Shown piece after piece: positions 25,445 to 34,528 of a stretch of DNA of 64,000 nt. Numbering within the stretch: position 1 is the stretch's first letter; the number at the start of each line of letters is the position of its first letter. The notes beneath the pieces were generated by a model. That model did no database searches and was not told the DNA's origin. It saw only the letters and a program-made list of their open reading frames with translations. The stretch is from positions 310,001-374,000 of the forward strand of contig NZ_JAHXNL010000002.1 of NCBI RefSeq assembly GCF_023148685.1, read 5' to 3'. Position numbers and translations under genes: made by a program. This DNA is from Georgenia sp. EYE_87. Lineage in GTDB: Bacteria > Actinomycetota > Actinomycetes > Actinomycetales > Actinomycetaceae.

Positions 25445-27904
25445 ATGAGCCGGCCGTCCCACCGCACCGATCAGCACCGGGGGGACGGCCAGGGGCTTCC
25501 GCGCGTGCCCGCGGCGTTCACGCCGTCGCCGACGGTGGAACGCGCGCTGGAGGTCCTCCCGCCGCTCGTCGTCTTCCAGGCCCCGCGCGGCTACGGCAAG
25601 ACCACGACGGCCTCGGCGTGGCTGCGCCGTCCCGACCTGCCCGACCACGACCTGGTGTGGGTGGGGCTGCCGCCCCGCGCCGTCGCCCGGGACGAGTTCT
25701 GGGCCGAGGTGCGCGACGCCGTCGTCCGGGCCGGCTACGACGACCCTGGCCCGGTGCTGGACGGCCGCGACGTCGGCCGCGCGGCCCAGGAGCGGTTCCG
25801 GCACCTGGTCATCGTGGTCGACAGCTTCGAGCGGGTCGTGGACGAGAGCGTCGACGAGGAGCTGGTGGAGCTCGCCCAGCGGCACGCCAACCTCCACATC
25901 GTGCTGCTGACCCGCGCCCTGCGGCCGGTGGTGGCCCTCGCCCGCGCGATCGCACCCGAGGCGGTGGTGCTCCAGGCAGCCGACTTCGTCCTGACGGGGG
26001 AGCAGACCCGCCAGCTCGGGGAGGAGCTCGGCGTGCCGGTCACGGAGAAGGCTGCCGCGGAGCTGTGCGCGGGGCTGGCCGGGTGGCCGGGTCTGCTGCG
26101 GGTGGCACTGCTGACGGCGAGCTTCACGGACGAGGGCGAGCCCGTCGTCGACCTCTTCTCGATCGCCGACTACCTCCGAATCGTGCTCCAGGACCTCGCG
26201 GTCGACGGGGTGGACGCGGTGCTGACCTCGCTCGCCGTGCCGGAGTCCTTCACGCCCGAGCTCGCCGAGCAGCTTGTGGGCGCGGAGAACATCGAGGCGA
26301 CCGAGTCGATCCTGGTGCGGATGCGACGCGCCGGCCTGCTGGTGACGCGCGGCGAGGGGGAGTTCGCCTACCCGCCCATCCTGCGCGACGCCGCGAACCT
26401 CCTGCTGCGCGAGGACGACCCGGCGCGCTACTGGCGGCTCAACGCCGACGTCGCACGGCTGTGCCGTGCCTCGGGGCGGATGTCCCAGGCGCTGGAGCAC
26501 GCGGTGCGCTCCCAGGACGCGGCGCTCCTGGCGGAGGTGGTGGAGGAGTCCTGGCCCCAGCTGCTCGCTGCCGACCGCGACAAGCTGCGTGAGGCGCTGA
26601 CCCACCTGCAGCCCGAGACCCTGGCGGGCACCCCGACCATGATCGCCCTGCGCGACCACGTGGCCCCGGGCGAGCTGCCCCGGTGGTTCCTCGAGGCGGT
26701 GCAGTCCGACCTGCCCGTGATCGCCCCCGGCAGCAGCACGCTGGCCATCGCCCATGACGAGGCCGACCAGCCCGGCGTCGCCCGCACCATGCTCGAGCTC
26801 GCCCACGTGCTGCTCGGCGAGGCCGACGTCCTCGGCGCGTCGTTCGCCTGCTACGACGCCGTGCGGCGCGGGACGCAGGACGAGTACACCCTGGTGCGCG
26901 AGGCCGGTGCCGGGGTCGCGCTCACCACGGCGCTGCTCGGCCACCTCGACGCCGCCGACCGCTGGATGGACTGGGTGCTGGCCCGGCCGGACCCGCCGCC
27001 CGGGCCGCTGGAGACGGTGGCGCGCATCGTGGTGCCGGCCTTCCTCCAGCTCGACCGGCTCGCGGACGTCGACCTCCCCGCCGAGCCGCCCGACCTTCCC
27101 GAGGCCCACCAGTGGCTCGAGACGCTGATCGTCTACGTGTGGGTGAACCGGTCGCTCCACCTGGGCAACCCCGCGGAGGTGCTCGGTGACGTCGAGCAGT
27201 ACCGCGACCGCAACCGGCACCGCCCCAGCACCTGGCTGGGGGACACCATGCTCGCGACGGCGCTGATCGACCTGTGCATCGCCACCGACCAGCTTGCCCG
27301 TGCCCGCGAGATCGGGACCCAGGTGGGGCCGAGACGCTGGGAGAGCGGGCTGCTCCGTGCCGCGCTGGCCCGGCTCGCGCTCTACTCCGGGGACGACCAG
27401 CTCGCCCTGGACGTCACCAAGGACGCCCCCGCGGTCGCCCCGGTGCGGCCACGGGTGGCCCTGAAGCTGAGTCTCGTGCGCACGGTCGCCGCGCACCGCA
27501 CCGGCCAGCGGGCCCTCGCCCAGGAGGCCATGCACCTGGCCACCCGCATCGCGGAGCGCACGGGGATGCTGCGCCCTTTCCTGCTGGTACCGCGGGCGGA
27601 CCTGGAGAACGTGGCCGCGGGGTTGCCCCACAGCCGGGCGCTGCTGGAGAAGCTCGACGAGGCCGCCGTGGCGGGGCCCTTCCCGGAGGCGGTGCGGGTG
27701 GAGCCGCTCAGCGGGCGGGAGATCCACGTCCTCCGCGAGCTCGCCACCGGCCGTCCCGTCCCGATCATGGCGCGCCGCCTCTTCGTCTCGGAGAGCACCG
27801 TCAAGACGCAGGTGCGGAGCATCTACCGCAAGCTCGGCGTCCACTCCCGCGCCGAGGCCCTCGAACGCGGCCGGCTCCTGGGTCTTCTCCCGCCGCAGGA
27901 ATGA
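25445..27904 (+). CDS. Large LuxR-family (MalT-like) transcriptional regulator 2
   Basis: 819 residues, same architecture as its upstream neighbour: P-loop APRGYGKTTT at residues 45-54, a long helical central region, and a LuxR DNA-binding domain near 754-806 (LSGREIHVLREL, then VSESTVKTQVRSIYRKLGV). The ATG at 25445 lies 3 bp after the previous stop, so the pair is co-translated. The two share domain order and several motifs (the LLTR/VVASR-type ATPase strand, a conserved AVPESFTPELAE-like segment), but the middles differ, suggesting an old duplication. They could act as a hetero-oligomer. No target site was identified. Confidence 0.88.
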   Translation: MSRPSHRTDQHRGDGQGLPRVPAAFTPSPTVERALEVLPPLVVFQAPRGYGKTTTASAWLRRPDLPDHDLVWVGLPPRAVARDEFWAEVRDAVVRAGYDDPGPVLDGRDVGRAAQERFRHLVIVVDSFERVVDESVDEELVELAQRHANLHIVLLTRALRPVVALARAIAPEAVVLQAADFVLTGEQTRQLGEELGVPVTEKAAAELCAGLAGWPGLLRVALLTASFTDEGEPVVDLFSIADYLRIVLQDLAVDGVDAVLTSLAVPESFTPELAEQLVGAENIEATESILVRMRRAGLLVTRGEGEFAYPPILRDAANLLLREDDPARYWRLNADVARLCRASGRMSQALEHAVRSQDAALLAEVVEESWPQLLAADRDKLREALTHLQPETLAGTPTMIALRDHVAPGELPRWFLEAVQSDLPVIAPGSSTLAIAHDEADQPGVARTMLELAHVLLGEADVLGASFACYDAVRRGTQDEYTLVREAGAGVALTTALLGHLDAADRWMDWVLARPDPPPGPLETVARIVVPAFLQLDRLADVDLPAEPPDLPEAHQWLETLIVYVWVNRSLHLGNPAEVLGDVEQYRDRNRHRPSTWLGDTMLATALIDLCIATDQLARAREIGTQVGPRRWESGLLRAALARLALYSGDDQLALDVTKDAPAVAPVRPRVALKLSLVRTVAAHRTGQRALAQEAMHLATRIAERTGMLRPFLLVPRADLENVAAGLPHSRALLEKLDEAAVAGPFPEAVRVEPLSGREIHVLRELATGRPVPIMARRLFVSESTVKTQVRSIYRKLGVHSRAEALERGRLLGLLPPQE

Positions 27905-27955
27905 GGGAGTGGCGCGGCTTCTGCGCCCGGTACGGCCCCGTCCCCAGGAGGTCAA

Positions 27956-27976
27956 CCTCACCTACGGAGGGTGAGG
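27956..27976 (+). terminator. Hairpin after the two LuxR genes
   Basis: CCTCACC and GGTGAGG form a 7-bp perfect stem with a TACGGAG loop, 52 bp after the stop. It may terminate the regulator transcript or be an operator; the stem is short. Confidence 0.45.
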
Positions 27977-28460
27977 TCGGCATTTCATCCCGGGATCCCC
28001 TGCCCGTCGCGCTGACAAGTTTCGGCATTCGCGGTCTGCTGGATCCAGGCCCTGGCGGGGACGTCGGGGTCGAGGTCGACGGCGGTGGTGCGGCAAAGGC
28101 GGCGCGCCACCCCGCCTGACCGCCACAAGACGGCGGGGTCGCCCACCTTCCCCCGGGATGGGCGGCCCCGCTCCTGTGCGCCCGCGGGCGAGGAGGCACA
28201 GCTCCTGCGTCGTGCCCGCCCTCGCGGGGTGGGACCTGCCGGGGTGCGGCTCACCCGCGGGCTCGCCCGGTCACCCCCATGCTCACCCCTGGAGCCCCCG
28301 GGACGGGTACCGGACCCACCCCGTACGGATCATCTCCCCTTCGCCTACGGAGCGGCACCGAGGGCGTGCCACCCGCTGGTGCGATGAAGGAAGTCGAGGT
28401 CGATCCGGGGGCCAGCACAGGCCCTGCGGTGCCGGCCCCCGAGCCCGGGGAGTGAGCTTC
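27977..28460 (+). other. Intergenic region upstream of the surface-protein genes
   Basis: About 480 bp without a convincing gene. It contains several GC-rich partial inverted repeats and is the likely site of the promoter and LuxR-binding sites for the genes at 28461-34507. I could not pick a trustworthy -35/-10 pair. Open frames here have no ribosome binding site and no recognisable product. Confidence 0.5.
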
Positions 28461-31064
28461 ATGCGTCGAGCACCACGACGGCGTCGCACCGCGGCCCTCA
28501 CCCGCACCCGTGCCTCGCTGGCCGGGCTCCTGGGGGCGGCTCTCCTGTGCACCGGCAGCGCCGCGGTGGCCGTCGGGGAGGGCGAGACCGAGGCCGCGAC
28601 GGCGGGGACGACGACGGCGGGGACGAGCGCGGCTGAGGCCGTCCCGGAGGCCACCGGTTCCGGGCCGCAGCTCCTGTGCGCGGACGGGACGGCCCCCGAC
28701 GCCGAGGCGCTCGCGTCGGCGACGCCCGAGGAGATCGAGTCCGCCCTGGCGGCCGGTGAGCCGCTGCCCGGCTGCGACGAGCGGACCGCCTCCGCGGGGC
28801 CCGCCGCGGACGAGCCTGCCGACGCCGTCGCGAGCGGTGTGCCGGGCGAGGAGCCCACCGCCGACGGCGCGACAGGCCCGCCCGCCGCGGAGCCGGAGCT
28901 CTCGACCGACGCGCCGGCGACCGAGTCGTCGGCCGACGCGGAGCCGGCCAGCCTGGCCCCGCTGAAGATGACCCCGCTGGCGGCGGTCAGCCCAGGCGCC
29001 GCGCTCCGGGGCGGGTTCGAGATCGACGGCAACCTGACTCCGGGTGATCTTCCGGGCACCCCGGGCGACGACTGGGCCGGCGTCTCCTACGGGGAGGCGG
29101 CCGACGGCCTGAACGACGCGACGCAGTTCAGCTCGAAGGACACGAAGGAGGGCGACGCGCCCTCCGGCTGGCAGCCCGGCAGCGGCACCGCCAGCGACCA
29201 GGCCGACATCGACAAGGTGTGGACCCACGACCGGGTCGTCTCCGGCACGCAGTGGCTCTACCTCGGCTTCTCCCGCAGCACGGGGTCCGGCTCCATCGGC
29301 TACTCGCTCGAGCTCAACCAGCTGAGCAACGTGGTCAACGCCCACGGTGTCAGCGTGCCGAACCGTTCGGCCGGCGACGTGCGGGTCGGGTTCACGCAGT
29401 CCGGCAACGGGCTCCTGTCAGTGGTGGACGTGGCGCGCTGGGCGGGTACGGCGACCGGCGGGTCGTGGACGAGCCTCGCCGTCTCCGGCGCCGTCCTCGG
29501 TCTCGCCAACGCCGCGGACCTGCCCGCGACGGCGGGGTTCCCGGCCATGCCGACGAGCACGTTCGTCGAGGCGGCCTTCGACCTCACCGCGCTCGAGCAG
29601 GACACCACGTGCACGCGCGCCGGCTTCACGCAGGCCAACCTGCGCAGCCGCCAGTCGCAGTCCATGACCTCGCAGATGAAGGACCACGCCGTCGCCCCGG
29701 TCAGCATCCCGCCGCGGTGCGCGGACCTGACGGTCACGAAGGTCGCCGAGAACGGCCAGGCGCTCACCGGCGCCGAGTTCACCATCGCGCCGAGCCCGGA
29801 CGGGGGCGGAGCGCCCCAGCTCGTCGTCACCGACGGCGGGCCGGGAGACCTCGACGGCGCCGCCGACGGCAGGATCTCCCTCCGGACGAGCGACTTCGGC
29901 ACCTACACGGTGACCGAGACCCGCGCCCCGACGGGCTACCTGCTCGCGACCCCGCGGAGCCAGACGTGGACGGCGGCCGCGTACGTCCAGTCGGCGCTGC
30001 GCTTCGTCGACCCGCTCGGCGCGGTCTCCTGGACCAAGGTCGACCAGGACGGTGCCCCCGTGGCCGGCGCGACCTTCACCCTCAGCCCGACGGGCGGCGA
30101 CGCCGGTGAGCTGCTCGGCCCGGACCACGACCTGGTCGTCACGGACGACGGCCCTCACGACGCCGATCCCGACGCGGGCGAGCTGCGCGTCGAGGGCCTC
30201 TTCACCGGCACCTGGGAGCTGGTCGAGACGGCGGTGCCGGCCGGCTACGACCCGCAGCGGGTCCCCGCCCCGATCGCTTTCGAGATCGCCGACGAGAACC
30301 CCGAGCGGCTGGTCGGTCCGGCGCCCGAGCTCGGCGAGCTCGTCAACCACCGACTCACCACCGTGACCGTGGTCAAGACCGTCACCCCCCGCCTCACGCC
30401 GGCAGGCACGCGCCCGCCCGACGAGCCGGGCGCCGGGTGGCAGTTCACGGCGGAGGCACCCGCCGGGGTGACGGTCACCGGGTCCGGCCTGACCGGCAGC
30501 GACGGCACGACGCAGTTCGCCCTCTCGGTCCCGGCCGGCACGAGCACGGTCGCGCTCGCCGTCGCGGAGACGATGCAGCCCGGCTACACGCTCGCGCCGC
30601 AGGACGGGCTCAACGCCGCCTGCGTCGCCGACGGCGCGCCCGTCGACGTCAGCAACGGTGACCCGGCCGAGGACCCGTACGGGTTCGAGGTGGCGGTGCC
30701 GGCCGGCTCGGCCGTCACCTGCTACGTCGACAACCGCGAGCTTGAGGTCGGCGTCGACATCGTCAAGCGCGCGTGGTTCGTCCCCGCCGGTGAGGCGCCC
30801 GCCGACGGCGAGGACCTCCTCGACGGCGGCTACGCCGAGCTCGTCCACGACCCCGAGGGCATGCAGGTCCCCTCCCTCGCCTCCGGCACGACGGTGTGGT
30901 GGAGCTACACCGTGACGAACACCGGCGAGCTCGACCTGGAGGGCCTCGTGGTCACCGACGACGTGCTGGCCCCCTCGGCCGACGACCCGGTCTGCACCAT
31001 CCCCGAACTCGGTGCGGGTGACTCGTTCACCTGCATCGGCAGTGGTCCCGTCACCAGGCAGTGA
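28461..31064 (+). CDS. Secreted SpaA/CnaB-domain surface protein
   Basis: 867 residues with a basic, hydrophobic signal peptide cleaved around residue 38. An Ala/Glu/Pro-rich linker runs to about residue 180. A globular N-terminal domain (about 180-420) opens FEIDGNL, as in actinobacterial adhesins. Two CnaB/SpaA-type domains lie near 421-500 and 520-605. Each has the Lys of a T-K-V strand and the Glu of a TETRAPTGY- or VETAVPAGY-type strand, as needed for isopeptide bonds. A third Ig-like region (about 633-760) and a DUF11/DUF7507-like C-terminal domain follow. ATG 28461 is chosen because GGGGAG lies 8 bp upstream. There is no LPXTG or transmembrane tail, and the last repeat seems to stop before its final strand. 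Confidence 0.75.
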   Translation: MRRAPRRRRTAALTRTRASLAGLLGAALLCTGSAAVAVGEGETEAATAGTTTAGTSAAEAVPEATGSGPQLLCADGTAPDAEALASATPEEIESALAAGEPLPGCDERTASAGPAADEPADAVASGVPGEEPTADGATGPPAAEPELSTDAPATESSADAEPASLAPLKMTPLAAVSPGAALRGGFEIDGNLTPGDLPGTPGDDWAGVSYGEAADGLNDATQFSSKDTKEGDAPSGWQPGSGTASDQADIDKVWTHDRVVSGTQWLYLGFSRSTGSGSIGYSLELNQLSNVVNAHGVSVPNRSAGDVRVGFTQSGNGLLSVVDVARWAGTATGGSWTSLAVSGAVLGLANAADLPATAGFPAMPTSTFVEAAFDLTALEQDTTCTRAGFTQANLRSRQSQSMTSQMKDHAVAPVSIPPRCADLTVTKVAENGQALTGAEFTIAPSPDGGGAPQLVVTDGGPGDLDGAADGRISLRTSDFGTYTVTETRAPTGYLLATPRSQTWTAAAYVQSALRFVDPLGAVSWTKVDQDGAPVAGATFTLSPTGGDAGELLGPDHDLVVTDDGPHDADPDAGELRVEGLFTGTWELVETAVPAGYDPQRVPAPIAFEIADENPERLVGPAPELGELVNHRLTTVTVVKTVTPRLTPAGTRPPDEPGAGWQFTAEAPAGVTVTGSGLTGSDGTTQFALSVPAGTSTVALAVAETMQPGYTLAPQDGLNAACVADGAPVDVSNGDPAEDPYGFEVAVPAGSAVTCYVDNRELEVGVDIVKRAWFVPAGEAPADGEDLLDGGYAELVHDPEGMQVPSLASGTTVWWSYTVTNTGELDLEGLVVTDDVLAPSADDPVCTIPELGAGDSFTCIGSGPVTRQ

Positions 31065-31120
31065 CGGGCTGACCCCCTGGCCCGCTGGCAGCAGCAGCCA
31101 TCCCCCCGAAAGGAATGACC

Positions 31121-31765
31121 ATGAACAACAAGACCAAGGGCGCTCTGGCGGGCGTCGCCGGGGTCGCGATCCTCGCGGGCGGCACCACGTTCGCGCTGTG
31201 GAGCGACAGCGACGAGGTCGACGGCGGCGTCATCACCGCCGGCAACCTCGACGTCAAACTGACTGACCACGCCTGGTACGACGTCTCGGACGACCGCATC
31301 GACGAGGGGCACCCGATCAGCCTCAGCTCCTTCCGAATCATCCCGGGCGACACGATCCGGGGCGAGTTCGGCGTCGACCTCGCGCTCGAGGGAGACAACA
31401 TGGTGGCCAAGCTGTCCATGCAGCGCGACGGCGAAACCACCGGCAACCTGTTCGGTGACGGCACGCACGACGTCAAGGTCACCTATCAGCTGTTCGGGCC
31501 CGACGGTGCAGTGACAGCGGAGACTCCGTTCGGCGAGGAGACGACTGTCGTGTTCGCGTCCGCGGACAACAGCGAGAACGTGGAAGCCCTGCCCACGATC
31601 CCCGCAACATTCGACGAGGACGGAGGGGAGTTCACGATCGAGGTCACCGCGACCTTCGACGAGGACACCCCCGACCAGGTCCTCACCCAGGCCACCGGTG
31701 ACCTCGCCGGTGTCGGCGTGAAGCTGGAGCAGAGCCGCTCCACCACCGGCGAGGGCGGCTTCTGA
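31121..31765 (+). CDS. SipW-class signal exported protein, TasA-like (RER_14450 family style)
   Basis: 214 residues. The N-terminus has the alternate signal processed by SipW peptidases: a short hydrophobic stretch (GVAGVAILAGG) leading into TTFALWSDS. The mature part is a predicted beta-sandwich with VITAGNLDVKL right after the signal, LEGDN in the middle and LEQSRS near the end. I know this style as the actinobacterial alternate-signal exported proteins of the RER_14450 type; the function of that family is not established. ATG 31121 is favoured over 31115 by GAAAGGA 7 bp upstream. It is a paralogue of the protein at 32422-33024 and precedes the peptidase gene. Confidence 0.8.
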   Translation: MNNKTKGALAGVAGVAILAGGTTFALWSDSDEVDGGVITAGNLDVKLTDHAWYDVSDDRIDEGHPISLSSFRIIPGDTIRGEFGVDLALEGDNMVAKLSMQRDGETTGNLFGDGTHDVKVTYQLFGPDGAVTAETPFGEETTVVFASADNSENVEALPTIPATFDEDGGEFTIEVTATFDEDTPDQVLTQATGDLAGVGVKLEQSRSTTGEGGF

Positions 31766-31831
31766 CCCACCCCGATCGTGGAGGGGCGGATGCACGGCCG
31801 CCCCTCCGCCACCTCAAGAAAGGAGAGTGAC

Positions 31832-32425
31832 ATGAGCGCCACCGACAGCAGCCGCGGCCGGCTCGCCGGCGTGGTCTCCGTCGCCACGACGACCGTGCTG
31901 GTCGTCGCGGTCGCGCTCGCCGTCGCTCTCGCGCTCGTCCCGCGCGTGCTGGGCGGGGGAGCGCTGACCGTGCTCACCGGATCCATGGAGCCGACGATCT
32001 CGGCGGGCGACATGGTCGTCGTCCGCCCGGTCGAGGCCGGCGACGTGCGCATCGGTGACGTGGTCACCTTCCAGCCGGTCTCCGACGACCCGACCCTGAT
32101 CACCCACCGCGTGGTGGGCAAGCAGGTCGGGTCGTCGGGGACCACGTTCGTCACCCGTGGCGACGCGAACGGGGCGGACGATGCCCCGATCGTCGCCGAC
32201 CAGATCATGGGCGAGGTCGTCTACCAGGTCCCGTACGCGGGGCACCTCGCCCTCTGGGCCGGCGGGAACCGGCAGGGGATCGTCGTCGCCACCGGCGTCG
32301 CGCTCCTGGCCTACGCCACCGGCATGTTCCTGCGGCCCGGGCGCCGCGCCGTCGTCGGCGACGGCCAGGCCGCCTCCGCCGCCCCGGCCGCCTCGTGCGC
32401 CCCAGAGCAAGGAGTCCTGTCATGA
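31832..32425 (+). CDS. sipW: Signal peptidase I, SipW/ER type
   Basis: 197-residue membrane peptidase. A transmembrane helix near 14-38 precedes the catalytic serine in TGSMEPT (Ser51). The general base is a histidine (LITHRV, His92), not the lysine of normal bacterial type I enzymes, which marks the ER/SipW subfamily. The conserved TRGDANGADD box and a C-terminal helix follow. In Bacillus the equivalent enzyme processes TasA and TapA. The strong ribosome binding site AAAGGAGAG precedes ATG 31832. Its stop overlaps the next gene by 4 bp. The obvious substrates are the three neighbours with LW-type signals. Confidence 0.92.
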   Translation: MSATDSSRGRLAGVVSVATTTVLVVAVALAVALALVPRVLGGGALTVLTGSMEPTISAGDMVVVRPVEAGDVRIGDVVTFQPVSDDPTLITHRVVGKQVGSSGTTFVTRGDANGADDAPIVADQIMGEVVYQVPYAGHLALWAGGNRQGIVVATGVALLAYATGMFLRPGRRAVVGDGQAASAAPAASCAPEQGVLS

Positions 32426-33024
32426 CCGCCACGTCGCGGATCGCGGTCGCCGGCGCGGCGCTGGTCGTCGCGATCGGCGCGGGCGCCGCCACCTACTCCC
32501 TCTGGGTCGGCGACAGCGCCGGGAGCGCCGGCGTCATCACCGCCGGCGACCTCGACATCGCGCTGCGGCCCGACGGCTTCGCCTGGGAGGAGACCTCCCC
32601 CGACGTCGGGGCGCCGCGGTCCGGCACCACGCCGGAGTCGTTCGCGGCGTTCGTCGCCATGAGCGGGGACAGCTTCACGGTCAGCCAGGAGTTCACCACC
32701 ACCCTCGAGGGCGACAACCTCCTCGGCCGGCTCACCGTCGGCTGGGCGGCGCCGCCGGACCTGCCGGCCGGGGTGTCGGCGACCTACCGGGTGCTCGGCG
32801 CCGGCAACCAGGTGCAGGCCGCGGCCCGCCTGGGCGAACCGGTCGAGGTGCGCGACCTCCCGGTCGGCACCGGCACGTGGACCGTCGAGGTGGACCTGGA
32901 CCTCGCGGAGGACAGGCCAGACCGCTACACCACCTTCTCGGGGGCCGACCCGGTCGAGCTCAGCGATCTCGGCGACATCGTCGTCAGCCTGGAGCAGATG
33001 CGGACGGGAACGGGGTTCGAATGA
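32422..33024 (+). CDS. SipW-class signal exported protein, TasA-like paralogue
   Basis: 200 residues. The signal has a hydrophobic core (AGAALVVAIGAGAAT) leading to YSLWVGDS, then VITAGDLDIAL. The rest resembles the protein at 31121: TTLEGDNLLG, a DLPVGTGTW strand, and LEQMRTGTGF at the end. It therefore looks like a second fibre or matrix subunit. ATG 32422 overlaps the sipW stop (ATGA) and follows AAGGAG. Function is inferred from the signal type and neighbours only. Confidence 0.78.
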   Translation: MTATSRIAVAGAALVVAIGAGAATYSLWVGDSAGSAGVITAGDLDIALRPDGFAWEETSPDVGAPRSGTTPESFAAFVAMSGDSFTVSQEFTTTLEGDNLLGRLTVGWAAPPDLPAGVSATYRVLGAGNQVQAAARLGEPVEVRDLPVGTGTWTVEVDLDLAEDRPDRYTTFSGADPVELSDLGDIVVSLEQMRTGTGFE

Positions 33025-33794
33025 GTGCCACCATCGCCCGGCGGGCCCCCCTGGTGGGGGTGGCCGCCCTGGCCGTCGCCCTCGGGATCGGCGGCGGCAC
33101 GGCCCTCGCGCTCTGGGACGACGACGAGGTGCTCACCGCCTCGATCGGCACCGGGATGGTCGGCCTCGCCGTCGAGAAGCTCGGCACGCACGAGGCGCAG
33201 GTCGCGGACGGGCCCGGCTCGAGGCCCGGCGTCACGCTCGGGCCGGCCGAGGCCGAGAGGCTGCTCGCCGACGGCGAGGTCACCGTCGGCATCCGGGTCG
33301 ACGCCCGCGCCGACGGCAACAAGGGGCTGAGGTACGGCCTCGAGCTGCCCGTCCTCGACGGCGCGTCCCTCCTGGGCAACTCCACCGTCCGCGTCTTCCG
33401 CGTGGCGGCCGACACGGCCTGCACGCCCGAGACGGAGCCGCTCCCGGGCACGCCGGTGGCCACCTGGACCCCGGCGGACGCCGACGGCGACGGCACCTAC
33501 GTGCCCGGCACGGACCCGGGCTGGGACGGCACCGGGCTGGGCTCCGTGCCCGTCGCGGCCGACTACGACGCCCCGTGGACGGCGGTCGAGCGCTGGTGCG
33601 TCGTCGCCGAGCTCGGCGACATGCCCGACGAGGGGTCGTACACGAACACCGCCACCGTGGCGGTCGAGGTGGACGGTGCGACCTACACCGGTCGCGACTC
33701 CTGGTACACCGACGTCACCACCGCCGCCGACCCGGCGGGCGAGCCGGCGCACACGATCCGCTTCAGCCACACGACGTTCCGGCCCGGGGAGTGA
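33021..33794 (+). CDS. SipW-class signal exported protein, unknown function
   Basis: 257 residues, with a third SipW-type signal (GVAALAVALGIGGGT, then ALALWDDDE). The mature part does not closely resemble the two paralogues. It has a DADGDG-containing, probably calcium-binding loop, two cysteines (ACTPE and RWCVV) that could form a disulfide, and a C-terminal beta-rich segment (YTNTATVAVEVDGATY). It overlaps both neighbours or nearly so (ATGA with the upstream gene). It could be a cap, anchor or minor subunit of the same assembly; I do not recognise a named family. Confidence 0.7.
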   Translation: MSATIARRAPLVGVAALAVALGIGGGTALALWDDDEVLTASIGTGMVGLAVEKLGTHEAQVADGPGSRPGVTLGPAEAERLLADGEVTVGIRVDARADGNKGLRYGLELPVLDGASLLGNSTVRVFRVAADTACTPETEPLPGTPVATWTPADADGDGTYVPGTDPGWDGTGLGSVPVAADYDAPWTAVERWCVVAELGDMPDEGSYTNTATVAVEVDGATYTGRDSWYTDVTTAADPAGEPAHTIRFSHTTFRPGE

Positions 33795-33799
33795 GCACG

Positions 33800-34507
33800 A
33801 TGACCATCAGCTGGTGCCGCGCGTCGCTGACGGGACTGGTGCTCGCGGCCGGCCTCGCGGCTCCGGCCGCCCTCGCCGCGCCGGCCGGAGCCGCGACGGC
33901 CGGAGCCGCGACGGACCCGACCGACGCCATCTCGCTCTCCTGGGACGGCACGGAGTACGGCGCCTCCACCACGCAGAGCTTCCTCGGCGTGCCCGTGAGC
34001 GTGCCCGGCGACACCGCCACCCGCACCCTGACCGTCCGGAACGACGGACCCCGGCAGGGTGTCCTGACGGCGGAGATCGCGGAGGTGGAGCTGCTGGACC
34101 CGGCCGCGGCCGACCCGCACGGGAACTTCTACGACGACCTCACCCTCGCCTGGGCGACGGCGGACGGGGCGGGGGCGGCGTCGTTCACCACCCTCGACGC
34201 CGACGGCGGACGCCGGATCGGCGAGGTGCCGCTCGGCCGGGGCGAGGCCACCGAGCTCACCCTCACCTACGAGTTCCCGTACGATGCGACGTCGGGCAAC
34301 CGTGCCAACGTCGCCGTCCGGCAGGCGTCCTTCGACGTGCTGCTGACGATCCGGGGGGACGACGCCGCCGCACCGCCGGCCGTGCCGACCCGGCCGTCGC
34401 TCCCGACGACCGGCGCCGACGTCCTGCGGCTCGGGACCGCCGCGGTGCTCGCCGTCGCCGCCGGGCTCGCGCTGCGCGGACGGGCGGTGCGCCGGCAGGT
34501 CCGGTGA
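33800..34507 (+). CDS. LPXTG cell-wall-anchored surface protein
   Basis: 235 residues. A conventional signal peptide (about 1-26, hydrophobic then ALAAP) precedes a beta-sandwich with ISLSWDGTEYG and TRTLTVRNDGP motifs. A Pro-rich stretch, LPTTG at residues 201-205, a hydrophobic helix and a basic tail (RGRAVRRQVR) follow: a standard sortase substrate. ATG 33800 follows GGGGAG at 8 bp; GTG 33791 is an alternative. It is the only wall-anchored protein of the set, so it may tether the SipW-exported subunits. No sortase gene is in the window. Confidence 0.82.
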   Translation: MTISWCRASLTGLVLAAGLAAPAALAAPAGAATAGAATDPTDAISLSWDGTEYGASTTQSFLGVPVSVPGDTATRTLTVRNDGPRQGVLTAEIAEVELLDPAAADPHGNFYDDLTLAWATADGAGAASFTTLDADGGRRIGEVPLGRGEATELTLTYEFPYDATSGNRANVAVRQASFDVLLTIRGDDAAAPPAVPTRPSLPTTGADVLRLGTAAVLAVAAGLALRGRAVRRQVR

Positions 34508-34519
34508 CCGCCGTCACCG
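34502..34519 (+). terminator. Hairpin at the end of the surface-protein operon
   Basis: CGGTGAC and GTCACCG form a 7-bp stem with a CGCC loop that overlaps the last codons and stop of the LPTTG gene. It is the only terminator-like element before the infA promoter. Confidence 0.4.
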
Positions 34520-34528
34520 CGGGCACGG

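Noticed and set aside
22844-27961. A 1705-codon minus-strand open frame across both LuxR genes
   Set aside because: Same GC-bias artefact; the plus-strand frames carry recognisable P-loop and HTH domains.
27801-28460. Small genes in the gap before the surface-protein operon
   Set aside because: Candidate frames lack ribosome binding sites and recognisable products; the region reads better as regulatory.
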